Assembly: GCF_031127875.1 (NCBI RefSeq)
Contig: NZ_JARXIA010000018.1
Coordinates: 62,001-126,000, forward strand
DNA length: 64,000 bases
DNA from: Pelagicoccus sp. SDUM812005
GTDB lineage: Bacteria > Verrucomicrobiota > Verrucomicrobiia > Opitutales > Opitutaceae
Reading direction: 5' to 3'
Shown: positions 18,085 to 27,220 of the stretch, piece after piece
Layout: the number at the start of each line of letters is the position of its first letter
Numbering within the stretch: the stretch's first letter is position 1
Made by a program: the position numbers and the translations under genes
Notes under the pieces: generated by a model
The model's input: only the letters and a program-made list of their open reading frames with translations
What the model was told of the DNA's origin: nothing
Databases searched by the model: none

Positions 18085-19821
18085 CTACCAGAAGACGACG
18101 TAGAGGGCGATGGTGGCCGCGACTACGACGCAGCCCCAGAACTTGGCGACGGGGGAGGTCTCGAGGGCGATTTCCTTGTTCTCCGGCATGACGACCTTTT
18201 CCTTGAGCGGGCTCACTAGGGTGAGGATGGCTCCGGTGGCGATGACGATGAAGAAGCAAATGGCCATGCGGTCGAGGAAGGCCATTTCGCCCGAATACCA
18301 CCAGCCGTTGTTCACAAGCCAGGGGCCGATCAGCCACTTGAAGGCGGCGTAGGCGATGGCGTTGGTGGCGATGCCGACGGCGCCGAAGTAGCGCGGGGTT
18401 CGTGGCGAGAAGAAGCCGAAGATGAAGACGGCTAGCAGGCCGGGGGAAATGAATCCTTGGAACTCCTGGATGTAGGAGAAGATGCTGCCGAGGTCGTTGA
18501 GGAAGGGGGCGGTGATGGCCGCCATGATGACGAAGAGTACCACGAACACGCGTCCGACCTTGACCAGCTTGGCGGGGTCCTTTTCGCCGGTGAACTTGGC
18601 GTACAGGTCCATGGTGGCGATGGTGGAGGCGGAGTTGAGCATGGAGGCCAGGGAGCTCACCACGGCGCCGCAGAGGGCGGCCAGCACGAACCAGGAAATC
18701 CAGGGCGTGGGGCGGACGAGGTTTCTGACGAGCACGGGGAAGGCCTTGTCGTAGTCGTATTCGCCGGTGGCGGGGTTGAGCAGGTCGCCGCTGAAGAGGT
18801 TGTAGGCGAGTATGCCCGGAATGACGACCACGAAGGGGATGATCAGCTTGAGGAAGGCGGCGAAGACGATGCCCTTTTGGCCTTCGGCCAGCGACTTGGA
18901 TCCGAGGGTTCGCTGCACGATGTACTGGTTGAGCCCCCAGTAGAAGAAGTTAGGGATCCAGAGGCCGATGAGCAGGGCGGTCCAAGGGATGTCGGAGTCT
19001 TCCTTGGGGCGGATCATGTGGACCTTGCCGCCGCTGCCGTTGGGGCCGTTTTGGGCGACGGCTTCGCCGTCCACGCCGTCGTTGAGCAGCATGAAGCGCT
19101 CCCACCCGCTGGCGCCTTCCAGGTCCTGTACGGTGGCTTCGGAGTTCTGCACCTTGGTGAGGATCAGCTCTTCGGCCGGCTTTTCGGCGAGCAGGTTGAA
19201 GGCGAAGACCATGACGACCACGCCGCCGAGGACGAGGGCGACGCCCCAGACGAGATCGGTCCAGGCGCAGGCTTTCAGGCCGCCGATGAAGACGTAGACG
19301 GCGGCGAAGGCTGCGATGAGCCAGCACATGGCGGTGAGGCTGTTGATGACGGGAACGTCGTTGTAGTACTCGGAGACAAACTTGGCCCCGGAGAAGATGA
19401 CGGAGGAGGTGGCGACGAAGACCATGGTCACGATGGCGGGGATGGCCATGGCGAGCCGGGCGACTCCATCGAAGCGGTACTCTAGGAATTCGGGGATGGT
19501 GTAGAGGCCGGCCTTGAGGAACTTGGGCAGGAACCAGAAAGCGACGACCACGAGGGTGAGGGCGGCCATCCACTCGTAGGAGGCAATGGCCATGCCGAGC
19601 CAATTGGCGGCCGATCCGGACATGCCGACGAACTGCTCGGTGGAGATGTTGGCGGCGATGAGGGAGAAGCCGACGAGCCACCAGGTGAGGCCGCGGCCGG
19701 CGAGGAAATAGTCGCTGGCGCTGCCGCTGCCTTCAGTGCCGGTGTCGCGGCTTTTCCAGATGCCGAGGGCGATGACGCCTACGACGGCGCCGATGAAGAG
19801 GAATACTTCGAGGAATAACAT
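18085..19821 (-). CDS. Sodium:solute symporter (SSS family, SGLT-like)
   Basis: 578 residues from ATG 19819-19821, with about 13-14 membrane helices. The early segment DYFLAGRGLTWWLVGFSLIAANISTEQFVGMSG is diagnostic of the sodium/glucose-type branch of the solute:sodium symporters. A hydrophilic loop of about 65 residues (near 215-280) interrupts the barrel region. A second signature, LGSKSLAEGQKGIVFAAFLK, follows. The substrate is probably a sugar or inositol, by family. Transcribed alone, with a strong terminator downstream and no catabolic gene adjacent. Confidence 0.92.
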   Translation of the reverse strand: MLFLEVFLFIGAVVGVIALGIWKSRDTGTEGSGSASDYFLAGRGLTWWLVGFSLIAANISTEQFVGMSGSAANWLGMAIASYEWMAALTLVVVAFWFLPKFLKAGLYTIPEFLEYRFDGVARLAMAIPAIVTMVFVATSSVIFSGAKFVSEYYNDVPVINSLTAMCWLIAAFAAVYVFIGGLKACAWTDLVWGVALVLGGVVVMVFAFNLLAEKPAEELILTKVQNSEATVQDLEGASGWERFMLLNDGVDGEAVAQNGPNGSGGKVHMIRPKEDSDIPWTALLIGLWIPNFFYWGLNQYIVQRTLGSKSLAEGQKGIVFAAFLKLIIPFVVVIPGILAYNLFSGDLLNPATGEYDYDKAFPVLVRNLVRPTPWISWFVLAALCGAVVSSLASMLNSASTIATMDLYAKFTGEKDPAKLVKVGRVFVVLFVIMAAITAPFLNDLGSIFSYIQEFQGFISPGLLAVFIFGFFSPRTPRYFGAVGIATNAIAYAAFKWLIGPWLVNNGWWYSGEMAFLDRMAICFFIVIATGAILTLVSPLKEKVVMPENKEIALETSPVAKFWGCVVVAATIALYVVFW

Positions 19822-20030
19822 GGTTATAAGGTTTAATTTGGGTCAGTTTCAGGGTCGGGAGCTGAGAGGTGTATTGTCCGCATGTTGGTCGGTCAACCAT
19901 TCGCTGAGCTCCAGCGGGCTAGGGATTGGAAACGGCTCCTTGGTTAGCTGTTACTCGTTGAATTTCAATTCGTTATTGCTCTATCCCTCTTTTAGGGGAG
20001 GGGCTAAATAGGGGCTTATGGGCTGTGGTC

Positions 20031-20816
20031 TCAGTCCTCTTGCGTGAGCTGTTGCCAGTAGCGTTGCGGAGCTTGGAGGAAGCTTTGGGTGAAGCTGACG
20101 TGCTCGAGCTCTTCGTAGCGGGCGCTTTCCAGTCCGCGCTCGTCGAACTTCCAGATCTCCGCGTCCGGCACGCTCAGGATGATGGGGGAGTGGCTGGCGA
20201 CGATGAATTGGCAGTTTTGCTGGGCCATCTCGTGGAGGAAGAGGGCGAAGGCCAGCTGGCGTTGCGGCGAGAGGGCGGCTTCCGGCTCGTCGATGAGGTA
20301 GAGACCGCCCGGGTGGATGCGGGATTTGGCGAACTCGAGGAAGCCTTCCCCGTGGGAGAAGTCGTTCAGGTCGCGGCCGTAGCGGGCGTTGATGGCTCGC
20401 TTGTTGCCCTCCATGTAGCCGCGCACGCGAGGGTCGTCCTTGAAGCGCTCGATGTAGCCGTCGAAGGTTTCTTCCAGCTGCTTGTTGCGGCGGATGAAGT
20501 TGAAGAAGTCCTCGGCCCGCAGGAAGAATCCTTTGCCGGTGCGTCGGCTCCAGCTGAGGCGGAGTTGTAGGGCGAGGGGACGGATCTCGGCGAGGGTGGG
20601 GTCCTGGTCGAGGGAGGAGTCGCCTACGCTGATGCGTTTGGAGGCGATGGCGACCGACTCCAGCAAGCTCGATTTGCCGCTGCCGTTTTCGCCGACGAGG
20701 AACAGGATGTCAGAGTGGATCTCTCGTTCTTGCAGGCTGCCGATGAAGGGGAGGGAGAAAGGGAAGGCGGAGTCGTCGGCAGGAGTGGGGCAGTGGATAC
20801 GCTTGAGGAAGGGCAC
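20031..20816 (-). CDS. Small AAA/ABC-type ATPase of unknown role
   Basis: 261 residues from GTG 20814-20816. Walker A is VGENGSGKSS (about 41-50), Walker B is LYLIDEPEAALS, and a switch motif FIVASHSPIIL follows, all in the AAA_15/AAA_21 style (SMC/RecF-related). Proteins of this size, without a nuclease or toprim domain, are found as stand-alone predicted ATPases. Some relatives belong to defence systems, but no partner gene adjoins it: the neighbours are a symporter and a peptidase. I therefore give no biological role. Confidence 0.85.
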   Translation of the reverse strand: MPFLKRIHCPTPADDSAFPFSLPFIGSLQEREIHSDILFLVGENGSGKSSLLESVAIASKRISVGDSSLDQDPTLAEIRPLALQLRLSWSRRTGKGFFLRAEDFFNFIRRNKQLEETFDGYIERFKDDPRVRGYMEGNKRAINARYGRDLNDFSHGEGFLEFAKSRIHPGGLYLIDEPEAALSPQRQLAFALFLHEMAQQNCQFIVASHSPIILSVPDAEIWKFDERGLESARYEELEHVSFTQSFLQAPQRYWQQLTQED

Positions 20817-20819
20817 GGC

Positions 20820-20853
20820 GGGGGAGAGTGAAGGGTGAGTAGGGAAGAGTGAA
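20820..20853. repeat. Intergenic AGTGA-rich repeat
   Basis: GGGGAGAGTGAAGGGTGAG followed by TAGGGAAGAGTGAA lies just upstream of the ATPase start. It resembles the stretches at 8521-8557 and 42560-42597. Confidence 0.4.
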
Positions 20854-20958
20854 ATCGATTTTTGGGCGGAGCCGGGGAAATTCGCTGGGAAGAGGGGGAT
20901 GAACCTTTTGGCGATTCGCGGTTGAAACGCATGCGGTCGGCTCTAGCTTGCTCGGCAC

Positions 20959-23022
20959 ATGAATTCAAGCACTCACCCATTTCACAGCCCTGCCAAGTTG
21001 GTCGACTGGTCGACCTTGACCCCGGACCATATCGCCGCCGACATCGAAGCCGCCCTGGCTGAGGCCCAAGCCGAGATCGACGCGATCTGCGCGGTGGCGC
21101 CGGAGGACGCGACCTTCGAAAATACCTTCTTGGCCCTCGAGGCGGCGGGTGAAACCTTGTGCCGGGCCTGGGGCCGGGTGGATCATTTGACTTCGGTGAA
21201 GGACAGCGAAGCGCTGCGGGAGGCCCATCGGGCCATGCTGCCGAAGGTGACGGAGTACTCGTCCCGCATCCCGCTCAACGCCAAGCTTTGGGCGGCGCTC
21301 AAGAGCTTCGCGCAAAAGCCGGAAGCGGCGGCGCTCGAGGGCGTGCAGAAGCGTTTCTTCGAGGAGACCTTGGAGGATTTCAAGCAGGCGGGCGCGGACT
21401 TGCCGGAGGAAAAGAAAAAGCGTCTGGAAGCTCTCAACCAGGAGCTCGCGGAGAAGACCAAGAGCTTTTCCGACAACGTCTTGGATTCGACGAACGCGTA
21501 CGAGCTATTGATCGACGACGAGAGTCGGCTCGCGGGTCTTCCCGATTCGGCGAAAGCGGCGGCCCGCCAGAGCGCCAAGAGCAAGGGGCATGGTACGGAC
21601 GAGAAACCTGTATGGCGATTTACACTACAAGCGCCGTCCTGCATGCCGGTCCTCAAGTACGCGGATGACGCAGAGCTGCGCAAGACCATCTACCAAGAGT
21701 CGACTTCGATTGGATTCAAGGACAAGTGGGACAACAGCGACTTGATCCGGGACATCCTGAAGCTGCGCCAGGAGAAGGCGCAGTTGCTCGGCAAGAAGAA
21801 CTTCGCCGACCAGGTCTTGCAGCGTCGCATGGCGAAGTCGGGCGACGATGCTTTGGCGTTCACCGATGACTTGTATCGGAAGTGCAAGGACGCGTTCGAT
21901 GCGGAGTTTGACGAGCTGGAGGAATTCGTGGCTGAGCAAACGGGGCAGCCTAAGGATCGCCTCGAGCCTTGGGACGTCAGCTATTGGTCGGAGAAGCTGC
22001 GTCTCTCCAAGTACAATTTCGACGATGAGGCCTTACGCCCGTATTTTCCGATCGACGGGGTTCTTAACGGCATGTTCCGTATTGCGGAGCGTATATTCGG
22101 ATTGCGGATACAGGATCACGAAGGTCCGGAGAATAGCTGGCATCCGGACGTGAAGCTCTACGACCTTTACGACGAAGGCGGGGAATTGCTGGGCTATTTC
22201 TACGCGGATTGGCATCCACGCGAGGAGAAGCGCGGCGGTGCTTGGATGAATTATTTGGATACGGGAGCGCCGCAGCCTGACGGCGGCCGCACCCCGCACG
22301 TGGGGCTGATCACCGGCAACATGACGGAGCCGGTCGACGGCAAGCCGGCCTTGCTCTTGCACTATGAAGTGGAGACGGTGTTTCACGAGTTCGGGCACCT
22401 GCTGCATCACTTGCTGGGCAAGGTCGATATCAAGTCGCTCAATGGGGTGAACGTGGCGTGGGACTTCGTGGAGCTGCCTTCGCAGATCATGGAGAACTGG
22501 TGCTGGAACCGCGAAAGCCTCAATGAATTCGCTCGCCACTACGAGACCGGCGAGCCGATCCCGCAGGATCTTTTCGACAAGATGGTGGCGGCCCGGAACT
22601 TCCAGAGCGCTTCGTTTATGATGAGGCAGCTCAGCCTTGGAAAGATGGACCTCGAGATGCACGTGCATCCGGAGCGCTACTTGGAGGGCGATTTGGATGC
22701 GACGATCCGCGAAGCGCTGGCCGGCTACCTCGCCAACTTGAAGACGACTCCCAAGAGCATGGCGCGGCGCTTCGGTCACCTGTTCTCCAGTCCGGTCGGC
22801 TACGCGGCCGGCTACTATTCCTATAAGTGGGCGGAGGTGCTGGACGCGGATGCGTTTACCCGGTTCGAGAAGGAGGGCATCTTCAACGAAGAGACCGGCC
22901 GTTCCTTCCGCGAGTGCATCCTCTCCAAGGGCAATTCCGAGGACCCGGCCAAGCTGTTTAAGGATTTCATGGGCCGCGATCCCGATCCGCAGGCTTTGCT
23001 GGTCCGCTGCGGTTTGGCGTAG
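20959..23022 (+). CDS. M3-family oligopeptidase (oligopeptidase A type)
   Basis: 687 residues from ATG 20959. The zinc site HEFGH is at residues 476-480. The third ligand should be the glutamate in the downstream ELPSQIMENW motif. The protein is of thimet oligopeptidase/PrlC length and has no signal peptide, so it should degrade short peptides in the cytoplasm. The domain order fits the family: helical N-terminal half, then catalytic domain. The gene stands alone between the divergent ATPase gene and the biotin operon. Confidence 0.93.
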   Translation: MNSSTHPFHSPAKLVDWSTLTPDHIAADIEAALAEAQAEIDAICAVAPEDATFENTFLALEAAGETLCRAWGRVDHLTSVKDSEALREAHRAMLPKVTEYSSRIPLNAKLWAALKSFAQKPEAAALEGVQKRFFEETLEDFKQAGADLPEEKKKRLEALNQELAEKTKSFSDNVLDSTNAYELLIDDESRLAGLPDSAKAAARQSAKSKGHGTDEKPVWRFTLQAPSCMPVLKYADDAELRKTIYQESTSIGFKDKWDNSDLIRDILKLRQEKAQLLGKKNFADQVLQRRMAKSGDDALAFTDDLYRKCKDAFDAEFDELEEFVAEQTGQPKDRLEPWDVSYWSEKLRLSKYNFDDEALRPYFPIDGVLNGMFRIAERIFGLRIQDHEGPENSWHPDVKLYDLYDEGGELLGYFYADWHPREEKRGGAWMNYLDTGAPQPDGGRTPHVGLITGNMTEPVDGKPALLLHYEVETVFHEFGHLLHHLLGKVDIKSLNGVNVAWDFVELPSQIMENWCWNRESLNEFARHYETGEPIPQDLFDKMVAARNFQSASFMMRQLSLGKMDLEMHVHPERYLEGDLDATIREALAGYLANLKTTPKSMARRFGHLFSSPVGYAAGYYSYKWAEVLDADAFTRFEKEGIFNEETGRSFRECILSKGNSEDPAKLFKDFMGRDPDPQALLVRCGLA

Positions 23023-23088
23023 GGCGACTCGGGGGCGGCAGGCCCTCTTCGCGAGGGTCGAGATAGTTTAGGGTTGTGTCGGATTCTT

Positions 23089-23119
23089 TTGTTAACCAAC
23101 TAGTATTTTTGGTTAACAA
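23089..23119. promoter_or_regulatory. BirA-type biotin operator overlapping the bioA start
   Basis: Perfect 9-bp inverted repeat TTGTTAACC (23089-23097) and GGTTAACAA (23111-23119) around a 13-bp AT-rich centre. The arms match the known BirA operator pattern (TTGTaAACC...GGTTtACAA). The last A of the right arm is the A of the bioA ATG. A possible -10 element TAGTAT lies at 23101-23106 inside the operator, so bound BirA would block the promoter. Confidence 0.88.
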
Positions 23120-24480
23120 TGAGTCGTCGCACCACAGTGGAATCGCAAAAGGGCGTTCTCGATCAATGGGATAGGGAGCACTCGTGGCATCCCTTCGCCC
23201 AGATGAGCGAGTACTGCGCCCTGCCCCAGGTGCAAGTGGAGCGGGCCCAGGGCTGTTGGCTGTGGGACGTGGAGGGCAGGCGTTACTTGGACGGGAACGC
23301 CTCGATTTGGACGAACGTGCATGGGCACAACGACCCGGATTTGAATGCGGCTTTGCTGGAGCAGGCCTCCAAGGTGGCCCACTCTACCTACCTCGGCTTG
23401 AGTCATCCGGCGGGGGCGGAGTTGGGGCGGCGGCTGGTGGAGCTATCGCCGCCCGGCTTGCAGCGGGTGATGTTCAGCGACAACGGTTCGAACGCGATCG
23501 AGATCGCTTTGAAGCAGTCCTTCCAGTTCTGGCAGCTGCAGGGGGAGAGCGATCGCGTCTTGGCGGTGGGCATGGAGGACGCCTACCACGGCGATACCTT
23601 TGGGACGATGGCGGTGGGCGATTCGCCGGGCTTCCATGGGCGTTTTTCGCGGTGGTGTTTCGAGTCGCGGGTATTCGAGCGTCCGCGGGACGAGTCCGTG
23701 GCGGAAGCGCGGCGAAGTTTGCGGAGTTTGGAGGCGGTGCTCGAGGCGGAGCAAGGCAAGGTGGCCTGCGTGGTTTTGGAGCCATGGGTGCAAGGGGCGG
23801 CCGGGATGCGGCTGCAGGCGCGGGGCTTCGTGAAGTCGTTGGAGGCGCTGTGTCGCCGTTTTGGGGCGCATCTCATTCTCGACGAGGTATTCGTGGGCTT
23901 TGGGCGTATGGGCAACTTTTTCGTCTGCCGGCAGGAGGGGGTGGAGCCCGACTTTCTATGCTTGGCGAAGGGATTGTCGGCGGGGTATCTGCCGCTGGCG
24001 GCGACTTTGACGCGAGTCGAGATCTACGAAGCGTTTCTCGGGACCATGGATAGCGGGCGGGCGTTTATCCATGGGCATACCTTTACTGGAAACCCTTTGG
24101 CTGCTGCGGTGGCCTTGGCAAGTATCCAGAAATTGGAACGTTTGATCGAGTCCGGCGAACTGGAGCAGTGGATCGCCTCGTTTGGGAGGCAGGTGAGGGA
24201 GGCGTTCGAGGGGCATGCTAACGTGTCGGAGCTGCGGGTGCGCGGGATGGCGGCGGCGGTCGACCTGTGTCCAGCGGAGGGTGAAAGCGAGTGGTCGGTG
24301 AACGATCGCGTGGGGATGCAGGTTTGCGTGGCGGCTCGGTCGGAAGGGGTGCTTTTGCGGCCCTTGAGGGATAGTCTTTTGATTGTTCCTCCTTTGGTGA
24401 TCTCCGAGGAGGAAATCGCGTTTCTGATCCGCGGAATTTTGTCCGCGATTGATCGAGTCATTAAAGAACGAATACGATGA
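23119..24480 (+). CDS. bioA: Adenosylmethionine-8-amino-7-oxononanoate aminotransferase
   Basis: 453 residues. BioA converts KAPA to DAPA in biotin synthesis using PLP and, usually, S-adenosylmethionine as amino donor. The substrate-site motif WHPFAQM is near residue 25, the PLP phosphate region is SDNGSNAIEIALK, the aspartate lies in LILDEVFVGFGR, and the catalytic lysine in LAKGLSAGY. ATG 23119 is chosen because the conserved WHPFAQM lies at the usual distance. No Shine-Dalgarno precedes it, and the operator abuts it, so the mRNA may be almost leaderless. Its TGA overlaps the bioB ATG. Confidence 0.95.
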   Translation: MSRRTTVESQKGVLDQWDREHSWHPFAQMSEYCALPQVQVERAQGCWLWDVEGRRYLDGNASIWTNVHGHNDPDLNAALLEQASKVAHSTYLGLSHPAGAELGRRLVELSPPGLQRVMFSDNGSNAIEIALKQSFQFWQLQGESDRVLAVGMEDAYHGDTFGTMAVGDSPGFHGRFSRWCFESRVFERPRDESVAEARRSLRSLEAVLEAEQGKVACVVLEPWVQGAAGMRLQARGFVKSLEALCRRFGAHLILDEVFVGFGRMGNFFVCRQEGVEPDFLCLAKGLSAGYLPLAATLTRVEIYEAFLGTMDSGRAFIHGHTFTGNPLAAAVALASIQKLERLIESGELEQWIASFGRQVREAFEGHANVSELRVRGMAAAVDLCPAEGESEWSVNDRVGMQVCVAARSEGVLLRPLRDSLLIVPPLVISEEEIAFLIRGILSAIDRVIKERIR

Positions 24481-25430
24481 GCTATACGAAGGAAGAAATC
24501 CGGGCGATCCATGATCTGCCGTTGACGACTCTGATCTATCGCGCCCAGCAGGCGCATCAAGAGCATCAGGATCCGGCGGGGGTACAGCTTTGCACGCTGA
24601 AGTCCATCAAGACGGGGGCCTGCCCGGAGGACTGCGCCTATTGTCCGCAATCGGCTCATCACGGCTCCGATTTGAAGCCGGAGCCCTTGCTGGATACGGA
24701 TACGATCTTGAAGGACGCGAGAGCGGCCAAGGAAGGCGGGGCTTCGCGTTTTTGCATGGGGGCGGCGTGGCGTCGCGTGCCGCGCGGTAAGCAGTTCGAC
24801 TCCTTGCTGGAAACGGTGAGCGAGGTGAGCGCGTTAGGTTTGGAGGTCTGCTGTACCTTGGGGACGATCGAGGAGGATCAGGCGACCGCCTTGAAGGATG
24901 CAGGTTGCTCGGTGTATAACCATAATATCGATACGTCGCGCGAATACTATGGGAAGATCATCACGACTCGTACCTTTGACGAGCGCTTGGACAATTTGCG
25001 GACGGTGCGGGAGGTGGGCCTGCAGGTTTGCAGCGGGGGAATTATTGGCATGGGCGAGACGAAGGAGGATCGTATCGCATTCCTGCACGAGCTGTCTAAC
25101 ATGGCACCTTATCCGGACTCGGTGCCGATCAACGCTTTGATTCCGTGCAAGGGGACTCCGCTGGAGGAGCAGAAGTTCGTGGATCCGATCGAGTTCGTGC
25201 GAGTGATCGCGACGGCGCGCATATTGATGCCTAAGAGCATGGTGCGGCTCTCGGCGGGTCGCGCGGAGATGAGCGAGGAGCTGCAAGCGATGTGCTTCGT
25301 GGCGGGAGCGAACAGTATTTTTCTGGGAGACAAGTTGTTGACGACCGAGAACCCGGATCGGGATGCGGATTTCAGGTTGCTGGAAAAGCTCGGGCTTCAT
25401 GCCTGGGAGCCGGCGGGAGTAGAGGTCTAG
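24477..25430 (+). CDS. bioB: Biotin synthase (radical SAM)
   Basis: 317 residues from ATG 24477, overlapping the bioA stop (ATGA). It inserts sulfur into dethiobiotin. The radical-SAM cluster cysteines are C49, C53 and C56 in GACPEDCAYCPQ. Other hallmarks are FCMGAAWR, YNHNIDTSREYY and the [2Fe-2S]-site arginine region VRLSAGRAEM. Length is typical. Second gene of the bioABDF(G/H)C operon; 18 bp separate it from bioD. Confidence 0.97.
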   Translation: MSYTKEEIRAIHDLPLTTLIYRAQQAHQEHQDPAGVQLCTLKSIKTGACPEDCAYCPQSAHHGSDLKPEPLLDTDTILKDARAAKEGGASRFCMGAAWRRVPRGKQFDSLLETVSEVSALGLEVCCTLGTIEEDQATALKDAGCSVYNHNIDTSREYYGKIITTRTFDERLDNLRTVREVGLQVCSGGIIGMGETKEDRIAFLHELSNMAPYPDSVPINALIPCKGTPLEEQKFVDPIEFVRVIATARILMPKSMVRLSAGRAEMSEELQAMCFVAGANSIFLGDKLLTTENPDRDADFRLLEKLGLHAWEPAGVEV

Positions 25431-25448
25431 CGCGAGGCTCTTGATTGT

Positions 25449-26081
25449 ATGAGGATTTTGGTGACAGGGAGCGATACGGATGTGGGAAAGACGGAGCTTT
25501 GCCGCGTCTTGCTGGCACAGTGGAAGGCGCGGGGACGCTCTGTCTCTTACGTGAAGCCGGTGCAATGCGGGGTGGACGCCTTGGGGCGCGGGGATCGGGA
25601 GCGAGTCGGGGCGGGCGTGTGCTTGCAACATTTCGAGCGACCGATCGCTCCCTTGGCGGCCGCTCGAGCGGAAGGGAAGCGCTTGGATTGGGATGCATGG
25701 CTCGAGTCGCTGGAGGGAATTTCGGGGACCGGTGATATCGTGCTCGTGGAGGGAGCGGGGGGAATCGCGGTTCCGCTCGACGAAGCGGGTCGAGATTGGG
25801 CGGATTTTGCCCGAGCTTTTTCTGCGGACTGGGTTTTAGTGGTGGTGTCGCTCAAGTTGGGGGGAGTGAACCAGTCGCGGCTGGCGGAATCGTACGCACG
25901 TAGCCGAGGTTTGAATACGATTGTGATCTTTAGCGAATCGAAGCCTTGCGAGGAGGAGGTGGCGGCGAGCACGCTATCGGGGGCGAGGGAAAGCGGAGTA
26001 CGGGTGGGCGCGGTCCTGGCTCAAGGGGCGGGGAGCTTGCGGGTTTTGGACAAGAGTTTGGAAAGGAGTTTGGGATTGTGA
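25449..26081 (+). CDS. bioD: Dethiobiotin synthetase
   Basis: 210 residues from ATG 25449. The ATP-dependent enzyme closes the ureido ring of dethiobiotin from DAPA and CO2. The P-loop GSDTDVGKT (about 7-15), YVKPVQCG and the VEGAGGIAVPL switch are all present. Its TGA overlaps the GTG start of bioF. Confidence 0.95.
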   Translation: MRILVTGSDTDVGKTELCRVLLAQWKARGRSVSYVKPVQCGVDALGRGDRERVGAGVCLQHFERPIAPLAAARAEGKRLDWDAWLESLEGISGTGDIVLVEGAGGIAVPLDEAGRDWADFARAFSADWVLVVVSLKLGGVNQSRLAESYARSRGLNTIVIFSESKPCEEEVAASTLSGARESGVRVGAVLAQGAGSLRVLDKSLERSLGL

Positions 26082-27220
26082 ATTGGAAAACTCGGGTGGA
26101 TCTGGCCTTGGAAGTGCGGCGTCGGGGCGGGCGCTTGCGCGAGCTTTCGGTGTCGACGGGAGAGGGAGCGAACTTTTGGGACAACGATTATCTAGGCTTG
26201 GCGACTCACCCGGAGGTGCTGGCTGCAGCGGCGAGGGCGTTGGCGCGAAGCGGGAGTTCGGCGTCGCCGTTGATCAGCGGTTATCAGCAGGAGCATGCGG
26301 AGCTGGAGGAGTGCTTGGCAGGGTTGTACGGGGATCGATCGGTACTGGTATGGAATAGTGGATACGCTGCGAATTCTGCGGTGTTGGGAGCATTGCCGGC
26401 TCGAGGGGACGTGGTCTTGGCGGATCGCTTGATACATCGCAGCATGATCGAGGGCATCTTGAGAAGCGGGGCCCGTCTGGTGCGATGGGACCACAACGAT
26501 GCGGAGCATTTAGAGTCCTTGCTGAGTCGGTTCTGCGAACAGGATCGGGATGTTTTCGTGGTTTGCGAGAGCGTGTACAGCATGGATGGCGACTTGGCTC
26601 CGTTGAGGGAGATAGCGGAGCTGAAGCGGCGGTTTCCGTTCTTTTGGCTGGTCGACGAGGCGCATGCTCTGGGCTGGTACGGAGGGAGTGGCGAGGGGCT
26701 ATGCGGGGAGCTGGGGGTGTTGGATGCGGTCGATTTGCTGGTGGGCACCTTGGGCAAGGCTTGGGCTGGGCTGGGAGCGTTTACGGTTTTTAGGGATGCG
26801 GTCTTGCGGGATTTTTTCGTGAACTTTGGTAGCGAGTTTATCTATTCGACTTACTTGCCTCCGGCGTGCGCGGCGGCGGCCCGGGAGGCGATTTCTGTTT
26901 CCCAAGGCATGAGGGAGGAGCTTGGAAATGCGCGGCGGCGGTCCCGATTTTTTCGAGATGCTCTTCGTCGCGAAGGTTTGGATACATGGGAGGGGGATTC
27001 GCCGATCGTGCCGATCGTGGTCGGAGAGGATCGGGTGGCGGTGGAGCTGGCTCGACGCTTGGCGTTGGCGGGGTTGCGAGTGGGCTGCGTGCGTCCGCCT
27101 ACGGTGCCGGAGGGGGAGGCGCGCCTGAGGGTGTCGCTCAAGGTGAACTGGGACGAAGTATCTTTGTGGAAGGTAGCGTGCTTGATCGCGGCGACCTTAA
27201 GGGAGGTGCGTCGTGCCTAG
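26078..27220 (+). CDS. bioF: 8-amino-7-oxononanoate synthase
   Basis: 380 residues. The start is GTG 26078, overlapping the bioD stop (GTGA), with a good GGAG at 26065-26068; the longer open frame upstream lies inside bioD. BioF condenses pimeloyl-ACP with alanine. It shows NDYLGLATHPEV, the PLP aspartate in LVDEAHALGWYG and the Schiff-base lysine K227 in GTLGKAWAG. The last 8 bp overlap the next gene. Confidence 0.95.
   Translation: MNWKTRVDLALEVRRRGGRLRELSVSTGEGANFWDNDYLGLATHPEVLAAAARALARSGSSASPLISGYQQEHAELEECLAGLYGDRSVLVWNSGYAANSAVLGALPARGDVVLADRLIHRSMIEGILRSGARLVRWDHNDAEHLESLLSRFCEQDRDVFVVCESVYSMDGDLAPLREIAELKRRFPFFWLVDEAHALGWYGGSGEGLCGELGVLDAVDLLVGTLGKAWAGLGAFTVFRDAVLRDFFVNFGSEFIYSTYLPPACAAAAREAISVSQGMREELGNARRRSRFFRDALRREGLDTWEGDSPIVPIVVGEDRVAVELARRLALAGLRVGCVRPPTVPEGEARLRVSLKVNWDEVSLWKVACLIAATLREVRRA

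Noticed and set aside
20031-20816. ATPase as part of an anti-phage defence system
   Set aside because: The fold occurs in defence systems, but no nuclease, toxin or other partner gene adjoins it.
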